64,000 bases of DNA from Tsukamurella pseudospumae (GCF_001575205.1 NZ_LSRE01000002.1:248001-312000), one strand, 5' to 3'; positions 7,130-15,746 are shown, counted from the first letter of the stretch. Numbers and translations are program-made. Notes: a model not told the origin generated them from the letters alone.

Positions 7130-8100
7130 TGACCCCACCTGCCGAGCCTGGTCGGAGCGGGGATGGTGCTGCGGTGTTCGCCTCGGCGTTGCGTCGGCTG
7201 TTCACTCTGGCCGGTTCGCCGACGGTGCGCGCGGTGGCGGACGCTGTCGGGGTCAGCGCGGCGACGGTGTCGAACTGGCGTACCGGTCGGCATCTACCCG
7301 CTGAGTTCGAGACGGTCGAGCCGATGCTGGTGTGGTTGACCGCCCGCGCCACCAGTAATCGGCACGTGGTCGCCGAGGTGGTGACGGTCTCGCAGTGGCA
7401 GCAGTTGTTCAGCACGGCGACCGGCCGTGATCCCGCGCTGCCGGTGCTCACGCAGATCGCGACCGCGGCCGAGCAGTGGGCGCTCGACACCGATACCAGC
7501 GAGCCTGTGCAACTCGACGCGGCTCGGTTTCTCCTTCTGAGCTGTGTCGCAGTCTCGTCGACCGGAGTTCTCACTCTTCGCGTCCCCGAGCTGCCCGCCG
7601 CCGCGGGCCGCATAGTAGCAGAGCTTGTTGAGATCGGTGTTCTGAGCCTGACTCCCGACCCCGGCGACGAGAACCAGGACCTCGTGCGATTGACGGATCT
7701 GCGCGTGATCGAGACCTGGTCGCGCCTGTCGACGTGGGTCGAGCAGGCCCGGCCGGTCCTCATCTCCCGCAGCGCACTCGAGCAGGACGCCCAGCGCTGG
7801 GCGACCGCCGGCCGGCCCCGCGCGTGGCTCTACGACCACGTGCGCCTGACCTTGACCGCGGACGCGTTGATCGCACTCAGCCCCGACCTTGGCGCTGCGG
7901 GCACGCAGAGTGCGGCGTTCTGGTTCGGAGCGGCGACCACTGCGCATATCCCGCCCGGAACCGTCACCGAATTCTGGGCCGCCTCGCAAGCTGCGTCCCT
8001 GCGCACGCTCCGCGTGCATCAGATGATCGCCGCCGTGCTCATCGCGCTCATCGCGATGACCCTCGGCCTCGGCCTCGCCCTCGGCGCCGTGACCGCATGA
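7126..8100 (+). CDS. HTH regulator with C-terminal membrane helix
   Basis: A 324-residue protein starting at GTG 7126 or ATG 7129. Residues about 15-60 form an XRE-type helix-turn-helix (TVRAVADAVGVSAATVSNWRTGRHLPAE). The middle is a helical domain without a recognised fold. The last 25 residues are one hydrophobic helix (MIAAVLIALIAMTLGLGLALGAV). It looks like a membrane-tethered DNA-binding protein, unusual for XRE regulators. It lies between the two-TM gene and an array of TGTTYAGT repeats that precedes the toxin gene, so it is the obvious candidate to bind that array. Signal and ligand unknown. Confidence 0.7.
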   Translation: MMTPPAEPGRSGDGAAVFASALRRLFTLAGSPTVRAVADAVGVSAATVSNWRTGRHLPAEFETVEPMLVWLTARATSNRHVVAEVVTVSQWQQLFSTATGRDPALPVLTQIATAAEQWALDTDTSEPVQLDAARFLLLSCVAVSSTGVLTLRVPELPAAAGRIVAELVEIGVLSLTPDPGDENQDLVRLTDLRVIETWSRLSTWVEQARPVLISRSALEQDAQRWATAGRPRAWLYDHVRLTLTADALIALSPDLGAAGTQSAAFWFGAATTAHIPPGTVTEFWAASQAASLRTLRVHQMIAAVLIALIAMTLGLGLALGAVTA

Positions 8101-8196
8101 GGCCGGCGATGAACGCCCGCCAAGACCGTGACACCCGGCCAGCATCCGGAGTCGCCGAGGAGGCCGCTGCACCGCACGATGATGGGCGATATGCGT

Positions 8197-8303
8197 TGTT
8201 CAGTGGGCCGTTGAACAAGCCCCGAACCGGGGTGCCGTGTTTAGTCACCCCACTAAACACCACTAAACAAACCAGTCCTGGCCTGCGAAAACGCGTGTTC
8301 AGT
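8197..8303. promoter_or_regulatory. Array of five TGTTYAGT repeats (candidate operator) upstream of the toxin gene
   Basis: TGTTCAGT at 8197-8204, TGTTTAGT at 8238-8245, its complement ACTAAACA at 8252-8259 and again at 8262-8269, and TGTTCAGT at 8296-8303. The second and third form a perfect inverted repeat with a 6-bp spacer. A degenerate sixth copy (TTGAACA) lies at 8211-8217. The array fills the 307-bp gap between the HTH-TM gene and the toxin gene, where no other gene is convincing. Confidence 0.6.
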
Positions 8304-8407
8304 CGGATTCGGCGATTGACAACGTCGAATCGTGTGGAAGCTTGGCATCCATCACCCGGCACTTCGCCGAATCTCCGATCCACTTCCCCGCATTTTGGAG
8401 TGTTCTG

Positions 8408-11176
8408 ATGCCCACACCCACCCCACCGCCGCGGCAACCGCAGCCGGTGCCGCTCCCACCCGGGAGCCCGCGGCACGCCCGCACCGCCACCGAACCGACC
8501 AGCAGCGCGTCCGACGACTCGTCGCAGTCGGTGCTCCAGCAGCGTCTGCAGGGAGCGTTCCTCACGATCATCGGCATCGCCGGATTGTTCGGCGGTGTCC
8601 TGTTCTCCATCGAAGCACCCCGGTTCACCCCGGTGCCGGTGGTGTTCCTGACCTTCTGGCTCGTGATGGTCATCGTCGGGAAGATCCTCTTCGCCGGCCT
8701 CGGGAAGCTCCGCGAGACCGGTGTCACCGCTGCGCCCGCGGCCGCGCAGGTGCGTGCGGCGGCTGCGGTCGCTGGGATCGTCGTCGCTGTCGGGATGATG
8801 GGATTCGCCGCCACCACCGGCGTCGGCGCGGGTGTGGCGAACGCGGTCTGCCCGGGGGATGCGACCTGCCCGCCCGGCCCCGGACCGACCCTGACGTTCG
8901 ACCCGCCCACCCAAACCCCCGGCGGGCAGCAGGGCAACCAAGGCGGGCAGCAGACCGGTGGCAACACCGGCGCCACCTCTCCCTCACCGGCCGGTAGCGG
9001 CGGGGACAACGGCCCCGGAATCCAGGCCCAGACCCCACAGTTCGGCAGCCCCGGCCAGCAGGCACCGAACATCCCCGGCAACGAACAACCCGGCCAAGGC
9101 AACCAGGGCGGCCAGCGGCCTGCGCAGGGCAACGGGCAAGGTCAGCCGAACCAGAGCCCGGCGGTGCAGACCACCGCGCCCGGCGGGCCCCGTCAGACCG
9201 ACAATCAGCAGCCCGGGCAGCAGACCCAGTCCGGGCAGCCCAGCAGCCCCACTGTCACGGTCACCAAGACCGAGTCGCAGTGCGCGGTCCCCGGCGCCGG
9301 CAACGGCGCAGCAGGAGCCCCCGGGAACCCCGGCAACAACGACTCAAGCAACAACGGCGGCAGCACCGGGCCGGACGGTGGCGAGAAGAAGGACGGCGCC
9401 CCGTCGTGGGCATACCTCGTTGGCGAAGTGTCAGCGTTGATGGCCGGCCGCCGTGGTCGTAAGGCTGGCCCGCTCAACCCGGATGGATCTGCTCCGACCA
9501 ACGACATGACTCCGAACGATCAGGTCGACGGGGAAAACTACAAGGAGTGGACCACCCCCGACGGGAAGCGGACGTTCATCCTGTCCGAGAACGCCGACGC
9601 ACCGTCCAAGTACCGCTTCAACATCAACGAAGTCGACCGCCCCGACGGCGGCAGCGTCGACGTCAACGACGACGGCTCACTCTCCACCTACGACCGCGAC
9701 GGCAACGAAGTCAACCGATTCACACCCTGGGCCTACGACACCGTCACCGGCCAGAAGATCCCCACCAGCTACACACGCGACGGCAACGACCTCATCCAAA
9801 CCATCAACCGCCCGGAGGGCAACAACAACCCGATCCTCGCCGACCCGCCAGGAAACGACGGCCCACCGCCGATCGATTCATCCCTCCCGGGACGCCCGGA
9901 CCCTGCCTCGACAATGCCCACCAATGAGCTGCCCGACGCCGAGCGGCCCACCCTGCAACCGCCCGTATCGGCACCTACGGAAAGCCCGTCACAGTCCGCC
10001 GCGCAGAGGATGATCGCTGGACCGATGAGAGATGCGCTCGCGCAAGCCAGAGGAGAGGACAATCCGACGCCGAGCCCCCTCGACAGCATTTTGCAGGCGA
10101 CGGGCAAGACGCGATCATCCAGCCCGTTGGCGCCGCTCGAGTCCGTCGCCGCGCGCGTCCAGGACCCGGACGCACCAACAGACCCCATGGGCCCGTTGCT
10201 TCGCCAGGTTGAAGCGAACACCCAGCCCGAACGATCTGCAATCTCCGAGGTATCAGATCTTATCGGAGCTGCGCGGCAACAAATACTTCAAAATAGGGTG
10301 AACCCAGCCCTTGATCGCTTGCGTCGCGCGCAGGAAGATTACCAGGAGAACCCGAACAACTACCTCAAGAAGAAGGTTGAGGAGGCCCGGGCTGACCTCG
10401 CCAAGGCTTACGCGGAGATCGGGTCCCTGCCAAACATTGATGGCGTCACACCTGCGAGGGTGACTCGCCTAGCTAATGGTGGTTTCGAGTTCCGCAGGCC
10501 GGACGGCGCAATAGTAAATATCGTCGCTGGCCGCGACGGCGGCATCATTGCTTCCGAGGATATTCCCGGAGGAACTCTAAGCACCATCTTTAACGCCGAC
10601 GGAAGTCATGAAACCGGACTTGCCGATCAGGGCGCTGTATACCCAATGGATGGCTGGGTGTATGACCTCGTTGGCATAGTTCCGATCGGAAAACTTACCT
10701 CCATCGGACTGCGGCGGGGAGTCGAAGTCGCTGGAGGTGAAACCGCCGAACAGGCCATGCTCAAGGCGATCGCCACTGCCCAAGCGAAAGCTGTCGCCGC
10801 AGGGAAACAGCAAGCCGCTCAAATCACAGTCAACAACGCGGCTGGGCTTGAGGCGGCTAGATGGCTCGAGCGGAACTTCTATAAAGGAGCCGACGTCGAC
10901 ACGGCGCGCTTCAAGGTTCCTGGGCTGGGGGTGCGACGCGTCGACCTGCTGACACCGTCAGGGAACGCCATAGAGGTGAAGACGGGATTTACGCGACTGA
11001 GTGCAGTTCAGGACCAGGTCGCGAAGGATGCGGCTCTTGCGGCAGGAAATGTGCCCGGCTTCTCTGGTGGTGTAGAGTGGGTGTTCTTCAAGAGTGTGAT
11101 TACGGGCGAGGGTGGTCCCGATCCGAAGTTGATCGCTGCATTGAATGCGGCCAATATCCCGTGGAGGATGATGTGA
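8408..11176 (+). CDS. Membrane-anchored polymorphic toxin with C-terminal PD-(D/E)XK-type nuclease domain
   Basis: A 922-residue modular protein. Residues 1-45 are Pro-rich and polar. Three hydrophobic helices lie near 48-68, 76-98 and 113-137. About 160-345 is a Gly/Gln/Pro/Asn-rich low-complexity linker. About 365-500 contains beta-repeat-like sequence (GKRTFILSENADAPSKYRF; DRDGNEVNRFTPW). About 615-675 is helical and charged. The C terminus resembles restriction-endonuclease-fold toxins: D846, then E856-V-K858, then a Q-x-Q-x-x-K-D helix. ATG 8408 is chosen over ATG 8342 because TTGGAG lies 7 nt upstream of it. The last about 930 nt are visibly lower in GC than the rest, as if the tip was swapped. 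The stop overlaps the immunity gene by 4 bp (GTGA). Secretion route unknown. Confidence 0.7.
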   Translation: MPTPTPPPRQPQPVPLPPGSPRHARTATEPTSSASDDSSQSVLQQRLQGAFLTIIGIAGLFGGVLFSIEAPRFTPVPVVFLTFWLVMVIVGKILFAGLGKLRETGVTAAPAAAQVRAAAAVAGIVVAVGMMGFAATTGVGAGVANAVCPGDATCPPGPGPTLTFDPPTQTPGGQQGNQGGQQTGGNTGATSPSPAGSGGDNGPGIQAQTPQFGSPGQQAPNIPGNEQPGQGNQGGQRPAQGNGQGQPNQSPAVQTTAPGGPRQTDNQQPGQQTQSGQPSSPTVTVTKTESQCAVPGAGNGAAGAPGNPGNNDSSNNGGSTGPDGGEKKDGAPSWAYLVGEVSALMAGRRGRKAGPLNPDGSAPTNDMTPNDQVDGENYKEWTTPDGKRTFILSENADAPSKYRFNINEVDRPDGGSVDVNDDGSLSTYDRDGNEVNRFTPWAYDTVTGQKIPTSYTRDGNDLIQTINRPEGNNNPILADPPGNDGPPPIDSSLPGRPDPASTMPTNELPDAERPTLQPPVSAPTESPSQSAAQRMIAGPMRDALAQARGEDNPTPSPLDSILQATGKTRSSSPLAPLESVAARVQDPDAPTDPMGPLLRQVEANTQPERSAISEVSDLIGAARQQILQNRVNPALDRLRRAQEDYQENPNNYLKKKVEEARADLAKAYAEIGSLPNIDGVTPARVTRLANGGFEFRRPDGAIVNIVAGRDGGIIASEDIPGGTLSTIFNADGSHETGLADQGAVYPMDGWVYDLVGIVPIGKLTSIGLRRGVEVAGGETAEQAMLKAIATAQAKAVAAGKQQAAQITVNNAAGLEAARWLERNFYKGADVDTARFKVPGLGVRRVDLLTPSGNAIEVKTGFTRLSAVQDQVAKDAALAAGNVPGFSGGVEWVFFKSVITGEGGPDPKLIAALNAANIPWRMM

Positions 11177-11742
11177 GTTCAGTAAATTGGGGTGACTATT
11201 CGGAGTTTCACGTGATTTCTCCGACTCCTCCGCGCGAGGATAGTCGAGACGGGGCTCGTAGGCAGTACGAGAGCTGGCTGTCTCAAAAGCCTCAACGGAT
11301 CCAAGAAATCAAGGTGTTGCTGGCTCTCAATGGGCTGCCAGTATTGGATAGCGATGAGTCCATTCAGTTGGTCACCGATTGGTTTATCACTCACGTTGAG
11401 GGAAGGGTTCCCGCGCTTGCGGAGGCTCCAGGTATGCTCTCGGCGCGCTGGTACTCGGTCTGCAACGATCTTGGCACATACCTTGGCGACGTCATGATTG
11501 AGCGGATCCCGACCGTGCGTTGGGAGTTCTTCACTCCGTCCGACTCGGGATTGATTCAATACCAGAAGCCGGTCGTCTATGGATTCACGCTCGGTGAGCG
11601 GACGGTTGACGATGAGCTCGCTTTCGACTTGATCGGTACGTGCGTGCAGATCGGCCAACGTGTGATCCTCGGGGAACCATTGCTGGACAGGAACAAGCGG
11701 TTCATGCTGCACGAATTGGAGCTGGCTGAACGGTACGCCTGA
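11173..11742 (+). CDS. Putative immunity protein for the upstream nuclease toxin
   Basis: A 189-residue soluble, mildly acidic protein with no signal peptide or membrane helix and no family I recognise. GTG start overlaps the toxin stop by 4 bp (GTGA), giving translational coupling. Its base composition is clearly lower in GC than the backbone and matches the toxin tip, so the two probably moved together. The immunity role is inferred from position, coupling and shared composition; the usual alternative is an unrelated hypothetical gene. Confidence 0.6.
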   Translation: MSSVNWGDYSEFHVISPTPPREDSRDGARRQYESWLSQKPQRIQEIKVLLALNGLPVLDSDESIQLVTDWFITHVEGRVPALAEAPGMLSARWYSVCNDLGTYLGDVMIERIPTVRWEFFTPSDSGLIQYQKPVVYGFTLGERTVDDELAFDLIGTCVQIGQRVILGEPLLDRNKRFMLHELELAERYA

Positions 11743-11748
11743 ACGGGA

Positions 11749-12363
11749 TCAACGCCCACTGTAATGCGCGGCGGCATACCCGGTGAGCCCGAACCGGGTC
11801 AGCTGCGGCACGTCGTCGCGGTCGTACCCGAACACGGCGGCGGAGGCGGGCAGGATCATCACGTTGCGGCCGAAATCCGCGGGCTGGCCGAGGAACCGCG
11901 CCGTCAGCACCCGTCCGAGGTGCCCGTGCGCGACGAGGACGACGTCGCCGTCGGCCATCGCGACGCGCGACCGGTCGAGCACCCGGTCCACCCGCGCGGC
12001 CACGTCAGCCATCGACTCCCCGCCGGGCGCCCCGGACCGCCACACCGTCCACCCCGGATCGTCGACGCGGATCTCGGCGCTGGTGAGCCCTTCGTAGTCG
12101 CCGTAGTCCCACTCGGCGAGGTCGGGGTCGACCCCGGTCACCGTCAGGCCCGCGAGCTCGGCGGTGCGGGCGGCGCGGTGGCGGGGGCTCACCCAGACGG
12201 TCGGGTTCCGCAGCGCCAGCGAGTCCAGCACGGACGCCAGCGCGGCAGCCTGCTCCGCTCCGGTGTCGGTCAGGTCGATGTCGGTCGACCCGGTGTGGCG
12301 GCCCGACCGCGACCATTCCGTCTCGCCGTGGCGGATGTACACGAGGCGTGCTGCGGTGCTCAT
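11749..12363 (-). CDS. Histidine phosphatase family protein (phosphoglycerate-mutase-like; Rv3214-like)
   Basis: A 204-residue branch-1 histidine phosphatase. The phosphohistidine motif is VYIRHGETEWSRSGRHTG near residues 8-25, with the second catalytic His in VLVAHGHLGRVLTAR. The closest mycobacterial gene I recall (Rv3214, gpm2) is an acid phosphatase rather than a mutase, and the sequence does not tell them apart. ATG 12363 gives MSTAARL directly before the catalytic strand; an in-frame ATG 18 nt upstream is possible. It diverges from the ParA-like gene 37 bp away and marks the right edge of the accessory island. Confidence 0.85.
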   Translation of the reverse strand: MSTAARLVYIRHGETEWSRSGRHTGSTDIDLTDTGAEQAAALASVLDSLALRNPTVWVSPRHRAARTAELAGLTVTGVDPDLAEWDYGDYEGLTSAEIRVDDPGWTVWRSGAPGGESMADVAARVDRVLDRSRVAMADGDVVLVAHGHLGRVLTARFLGQPADFGRNVMILPASAAVFGYDRDDVPQLTRFGLTGYAAAHYSGR

Positions 12364-12400
12364 CCGCTCATCGTTGCGCATCGATGGGTACCCTCGCAGC

Positions 12401-13219
12401 ATGACCGGTGCCACGCCGCCCGACGGCGCCCCCTTCGTCCTCGCCGTCGCCAACCAGAAGGGCGGCGTCGCGAAGACCACGACCGTCGCCAGCCTCGGTG
12501 CGGCGCTCGTCGAGCTGGGCGCCCGCGTGCTCGTCGTCGACCTCGACCCGCAGGGCTGCCTGACCTTCTCGCTCGGCCACAACCCCGATCGCATCGAGAA
12601 CAGCGTGCACGACGTCCTGTTGGGCGACAAGAGGATCGACGAGGTGCTGCTCGAGACCGAGGACGGCGTCACGGTGCTGCCGGCCACGCTGGACCTCGCC
12701 GGCGCGGAGGCGCTGCTGCTCATGCGCGCGGGCCGGGAGTACGCGCTCAAGCGGGCCCTCGCGGACGTCGCCGACCGCTTCGACGTCGTGATCATCGACT
12801 GCCCGCCCAGCCTGGGCGTGCTCACGCTCAACGGCCTCACCGCCGCCGACGCGGTCGCCATCCCGCTGCAGTGCGAGACCCTCGCCCACCGCGGCGTGGG
12901 GCAGCTGCTCAAGACTGTGCGCGACGTGCAGGCCATCACCAACCCGGAGCTGGGCATGCTCGGCGCGATCGCCACGCTCTACGACGCGCGCACCACGCAC
13001 AGTCGCGACATCCTCTCCGACGTCGCCGACCGCTACGGCCTCGCGGTGCTCTCTCCGCCGATCCCGCGCACCGTCCGGTTCGCCGAGGCGAACGCCGCCG
13101 GCCGGACCGTGCTCGCGGGCCGGAAGAACAAGGGTGCCACCGCCTATCGCGAACTGGCGCAGAGCATCCGGGCTCACGTCGCCGACGGTGCGCCCCTGGT
13201 CACCTGGGCGGCCGAGTAA
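12401..13219 (+). CDS. ParA/Soj-family ATPase (Rv3213c-like)
   Basis: A 272-residue Walker-type ATPase. The deviant Walker A is ANQKGGVAKTTT near residues 16-27, with the signature Lys. VLVVDLDPQGCLTF (Walker A') and VVIIDCPPSLGVLTLNGL (Walker B) follow. No parB gene is adjacent, so this is an orphan family member rather than the chromosome-segregation ParA near oriC. Partner and cargo are unknown. A -10 box TACCCT ends 6 nt before the ATG, implying a leaderless transcript and fixing the start. It is followed, tail to tail, by the beta-propeller gene. Confidence 0.88.
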   Translation: MTGATPPDGAPFVLAVANQKGGVAKTTTVASLGAALVELGARVLVVDLDPQGCLTFSLGHNPDRIENSVHDVLLGDKRIDEVLLETEDGVTVLPATLDLAGAEALLLMRAGREYALKRALADVADRFDVVIIDCPPSLGVLTLNGLTAADAVAIPLQCETLAHRGVGQLLKTVRDVQAITNPELGMLGAIATLYDARTTHSRDILSDVADRYGLAVLSPPIPRTVRFAEANAAGRTVLAGRKNKGATAYRELAQSIRAHVADGAPLVTWAAE

Positions 13220-13224
13220 CGAGA

Positions 13225-14466
13225 TCAGGCCGGACGGTACGCCTGTACCGTTTCGCCCCACTGGCTCACCAGCGCGTCGCTCGCCAGCGTGAGCAGGACA
13301 GGCCCCGTCGAATAGCCGGGCCGAGCGACGGGCGTCGACCGGACCAGCGTCCGGGAGTTGAGATCGTAGGCGGTGAGCGACGTCGGGCCGGGAACCACGA
13401 TCTGGCCGCCCACAACCGCGCCGGGCCCCAGTGTGCCCGGGATCACCATCTCGGCCACGAGCGACGGGGCGTCGACGACGACGGTCGAGGTCCCCGTGAA
13501 GAACGACGCGATCCCGGCCTCGGTCACCACGGGCACGTCCCGCGGCGCGCCGCCGGCCGGCGTCGTCACATCCACGGAGCGCAGCTCGCGGCCCTGCAGG
13601 TCGACGGTGACCACTCGCGCGGACCGGCCGTCCTGCGCGGGCAGATAGGCCACGGCACCGGCGGCGGCGGCGGTGACGAGGCGGGGACGGTCCCCGTCGA
13701 CGGGCTCGGAGGAGCCGAGGGCGGACGCGACCACGGACGAGGTCTCCTGCGGCTCGCTCGCCTCCTTCGGGGACGCCCCGATGACGGTGAGCCGCGGGTA
13801 GGGCTCCGTCGGGCAGGTCTCGAGGACGGTGATCGAGGCACCGGAGGGGAGGGCGGAGCCGATGGTGCAGCCCGAGCGGGGCTGCACGCCGGGGTTCACG
13901 GGGACGTCGGGCTTGCCGTACTCGACGGTGCGCACGAGGTCCGAGCGGAACACGTCGACCCGCGTGGGCCCCTGGACGATCGCGTAGTTGCCGTCGCCGG
14001 TGAGGGTGACCTCGTGGTCCTCTCGCCCCGACCGGCTCGCGCGGCGCTGTCCGGTGACCGGGTCGAGGGCCATGACCTCGCCGCAGCCGCGGACGTCGCG
14101 GTAGAACGCCAGGACCAGGCCGGCGTTGGCGGTCAATCCGCACACCTGCGTGTCGCCGCGCGCGTACCGCCAGGTGCGCTTGCCGGTCGCCGGATCGTGC
14201 CCGGCGACCTCGCCGCCGCGGGCGGTCACGACGGTGCCGCCGAGGGCGAGGACGGGGCGGTCCGCCTCCGTGGTCCAGGCCTCGTGGAGCGCCGCGGGGA
14301 GCTCGATCAGCGAGCCGGGCACCGTCGACGGGGCCGGGGCCGTCTCGCTGACGGCCTTGCCCGCCGAGCCGGCGTTCCACGCCACGAAGCCCGCCACGAT
14401 CACCACGATCACGATCACGGCCGACACCGCGAGATCGACACCGGTCCTGCGTTCGGGTTTCACCAC
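13225..14466 (-). CDS. Membrane-anchored PQQ-type beta-propeller protein (Rv3212-like)
   Basis: A 413-residue protein with one N-terminal membrane anchor (DLAVSAVIVIVVIVAGFVAW) and an extracytoplasmic repeat domain of PQQ-like blades, e.g. GGEVAGHDPATGKRTWRYARG and VMALDPVTGQRR. Cysteines in QVCGL, RGCGE, SGCTI and TCPTE may form disulfides. No PQQ-binding or catalytic set is evident, so a scaffolding or ligand-binding role is likelier than a dehydrogenase. GTG 14466 is preferred because TAGGCT lies 7 nt upstream (leaderless); a second GTG follows directly. Its mycobacterial counterpart is of unknown function. Confidence 0.78.
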   Translation of the reverse strand: MVKPERRTGVDLAVSAVIVIVVIVAGFVAWNAGSAGKAVSETAPAPSTVPGSLIELPAALHEAWTTEADRPVLALGGTVVTARGGEVAGHDPATGKRTWRYARGDTQVCGLTANAGLVLAFYRDVRGCGEVMALDPVTGQRRASRSGREDHEVTLTGDGNYAIVQGPTRVDVFRSDLVRTVEYGKPDVPVNPGVQPRSGCTIGSALPSGASITVLETCPTEPYPRLTVIGASPKEASEPQETSSVVASALGSSEPVDGDRPRLVTAAAAGAVAYLPAQDGRSARVVTVDLQGRELRSVDVTTPAGGAPRDVPVVTEAGIASFFTGTSTVVVDAPSLVAEMVIPGTLGPGAVVGGQIVVPGPTSLTAYDLNSRTLVRSTPVARPGYSTGPVLLTLASDALVSQWGETVQAYRPA

Positions 14467-14502
14467 GGCCCCGAGCCTACTGGCGGGAGGTCGCAGGACC
14501 CG

Positions 14503-14730
14503 TCAGCTGGCGTTGAAGCCGACGGAGCGGCTCTCGTTCGCGCCGAGCTCGACGTAGGAGACGCGGGCGGCGGGCACCAGGTAGCGCTTGCCCTTCTCGT
14601 CCGTGAGCTCCAGCAGCTCGGTGCGGCCGGCGAGCGCATCGCCCACGGCCTTCTTGACGTCCTCGGACGAGTCCTTGCTCTGCAGCACGAGTTCGCGGTT
14701 CGACTCCGCGATACCGATCTTGATCTCCAT
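14503..14730 (-). CDS. DUF3107 family protein (TB9.4-like)
   Basis: A 75-residue soluble protein, full length for the family, beginning MEIKIGIAESNRELVLQSK and containing LLELTDEKGKRYLVPAARVSYVELG. DUF3107 proteins are conserved in actinobacteria next to rhlE and TetR genes; the biochemical role is unknown. The -10 box TAACCT lies 6 nt before the ATG, suggesting a leaderless mRNA. Confidence 0.88.
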   Translation of the reverse strand: MEIKIGIAESNRELVLQSKDSSEDVKKAVGDALAGRTELLELTDEKGKRYLVPAARVSYVELGANESRSVGFNAS

Positions 14731-14808
14731 GGCACGAGGTTATCCGTCCCCGCGCCGTGGAGGCGCCGCGAGCCCGGCGATTCAGCTGAGAGCAGCCATC
14801 GAAGGCGC

Positions 14809-15480
14809 TCAGCCGAGGCCGAGGGTCGCCATCCGCTCGGCGTGCCGGGTCTGCAGCGACTCGAAGAACTGCGCCACGCCGGGCAGATCGGCGGAGTGTT
14901 CGAAGAGCAGCGCGGCGAGCTCGTCGCGCGTGGCGAGCACCTCCTGCGCCTGGGTGATGGCCTCGGAGAGGAGCCGCCTGCCCCACAGTGTGAGCGGCGA
15001 CCGCAGCGCGGGGTTCGCGGAGATCGCGCCGCGCACCCGGGAGACGGCGAATTCGGATTCGCGCGTGTCGGACAGCACGGCGGCGACCACCGATGCAGGC
15101 TCGCCCGGCAGGGCCCGCGCGACCTCGGAGTAGAAGTCGGCGGCCAGGCCGTCGCCGATGTAGGCCTTGACCAGCGCCTCGTTCCAGTTCCGCGGCGTCG
15201 TCCGCTCGTGGTAGCGGGTGATCACCGGGACGAACGGCGCGGTCGCGACGGTCACGTCCTGCCCGCGACGGTCCAGCTCGGTGTCGAGCAGCTCGAAATT
15301 GCGCATCTGCGCCGCCGCCATCGAGGCCACGGCGATCCGGCCGCGCAGGTCCGGCGCCATCTCGGACTCCTTCGAGAGGCGCTGGAAGGCGGCGAGCTCG
15401 CCGTACGCGAGCACCGCGAACAGTGCCGCCACGCCCGGGTGCTCGGCGGTGGTTCCCCGATCCTGCGACTGTTCGCTCAT
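14809..15480 (-). CDS. Ferritin-like-fold protein (Rv3210c-like)
   Basis: A 223-residue all-helical protein with repeated charged heptad-like helices (VAALFAVLAYGELAAFQRLSKE; ASMAAAQMRNFELLDTELDRRG; ALVKAYIGDGLAADFYSEVAR). Glu residues in the first two helices and E/H pairs could bind metal as in ferritin-like oxygenases (the tRNA-MiaE-like clan), but the metal site is not certain. ATG 15480 is supported by TAGCAT 7 nt upstream. It diverges from rhlE across a 210-bp gap that carries short palindromes but no gene. Confidence 0.72.
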   Translation of the reverse strand: MSEQSQDRGTTAEHPGVAALFAVLAYGELAAFQRLSKESEMAPDLRGRIAVASMAAAQMRNFELLDTELDRRGQDVTVATAPFVPVITRYHERTTPRNWNEALVKAYIGDGLAADFYSEVARALPGEPASVVAAVLSDTRESEFAVSRVRGAISANPALRSPLTLWGRRLLSEAITQAQEVLATRDELAALLFEHSADLPGVAQFFESLQTRHAERMATLGLG

Positions 15481-15746
15481 AGTGCACATGCTAGTGCGAG
15501 CCGCGACGCGGGGTACCATGGTGAACGTGCGATCCAGCGAGGTCGCCGGTAGTTGTGCGCGCACTCCGCTCCGAACCGGGGCGTTGAAGTCGAGGACACG
15601 GCGCGGATCGTCACGATCCGGGCCCGGATTCATGGCCGGAAACAGTGCGCGCGGGAAACACGCGACGCATACGCCGCCCATGAAAGGCAGACATCATCAC
15701 CACCACCAATAACGACATCCACACCGAGCCCGCTACCGAAGAGGGC

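Noticed and set aside
8097-8408. A 104-codon frame starting with an ATGA overlap to the HTH-TM gene
   Set aside because: The overlap is suggestive, but the product has no recognisable motif, ends inside the toxin's ribosome-binding region, and the DNA is better explained by the TGTTYAGT operator array. Not listed as a gene.
8880-9360. Repetitive DNA resembling a tandem-repeat or CRISPR-like array
   Set aside because: The repeats are irregular Gly-Gln-Asn-Pro codon runs of the toxin linker, with no conserved repeat-spacer structure.
11764-15552. Very long open frame (over 1200 codons) on the plus strand
   Set aside because: It runs antisense or out of frame through the histidine phosphatase, ParA-like, beta-propeller, DUF3107 and ferritin-like genes. 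Its product is Arg/Ala/Gly/His-rich with no domain, the usual result of high GC3 coding on the other frame.
15605-15629. Palindromes GGATCGT-C-ACGATCC and ATCCGGGCCCGGAT upstream of rhlE
   Set aside because: Real but short and overlapping. Without a regulator or promoter match I could not assign a function beyond a structured leader.
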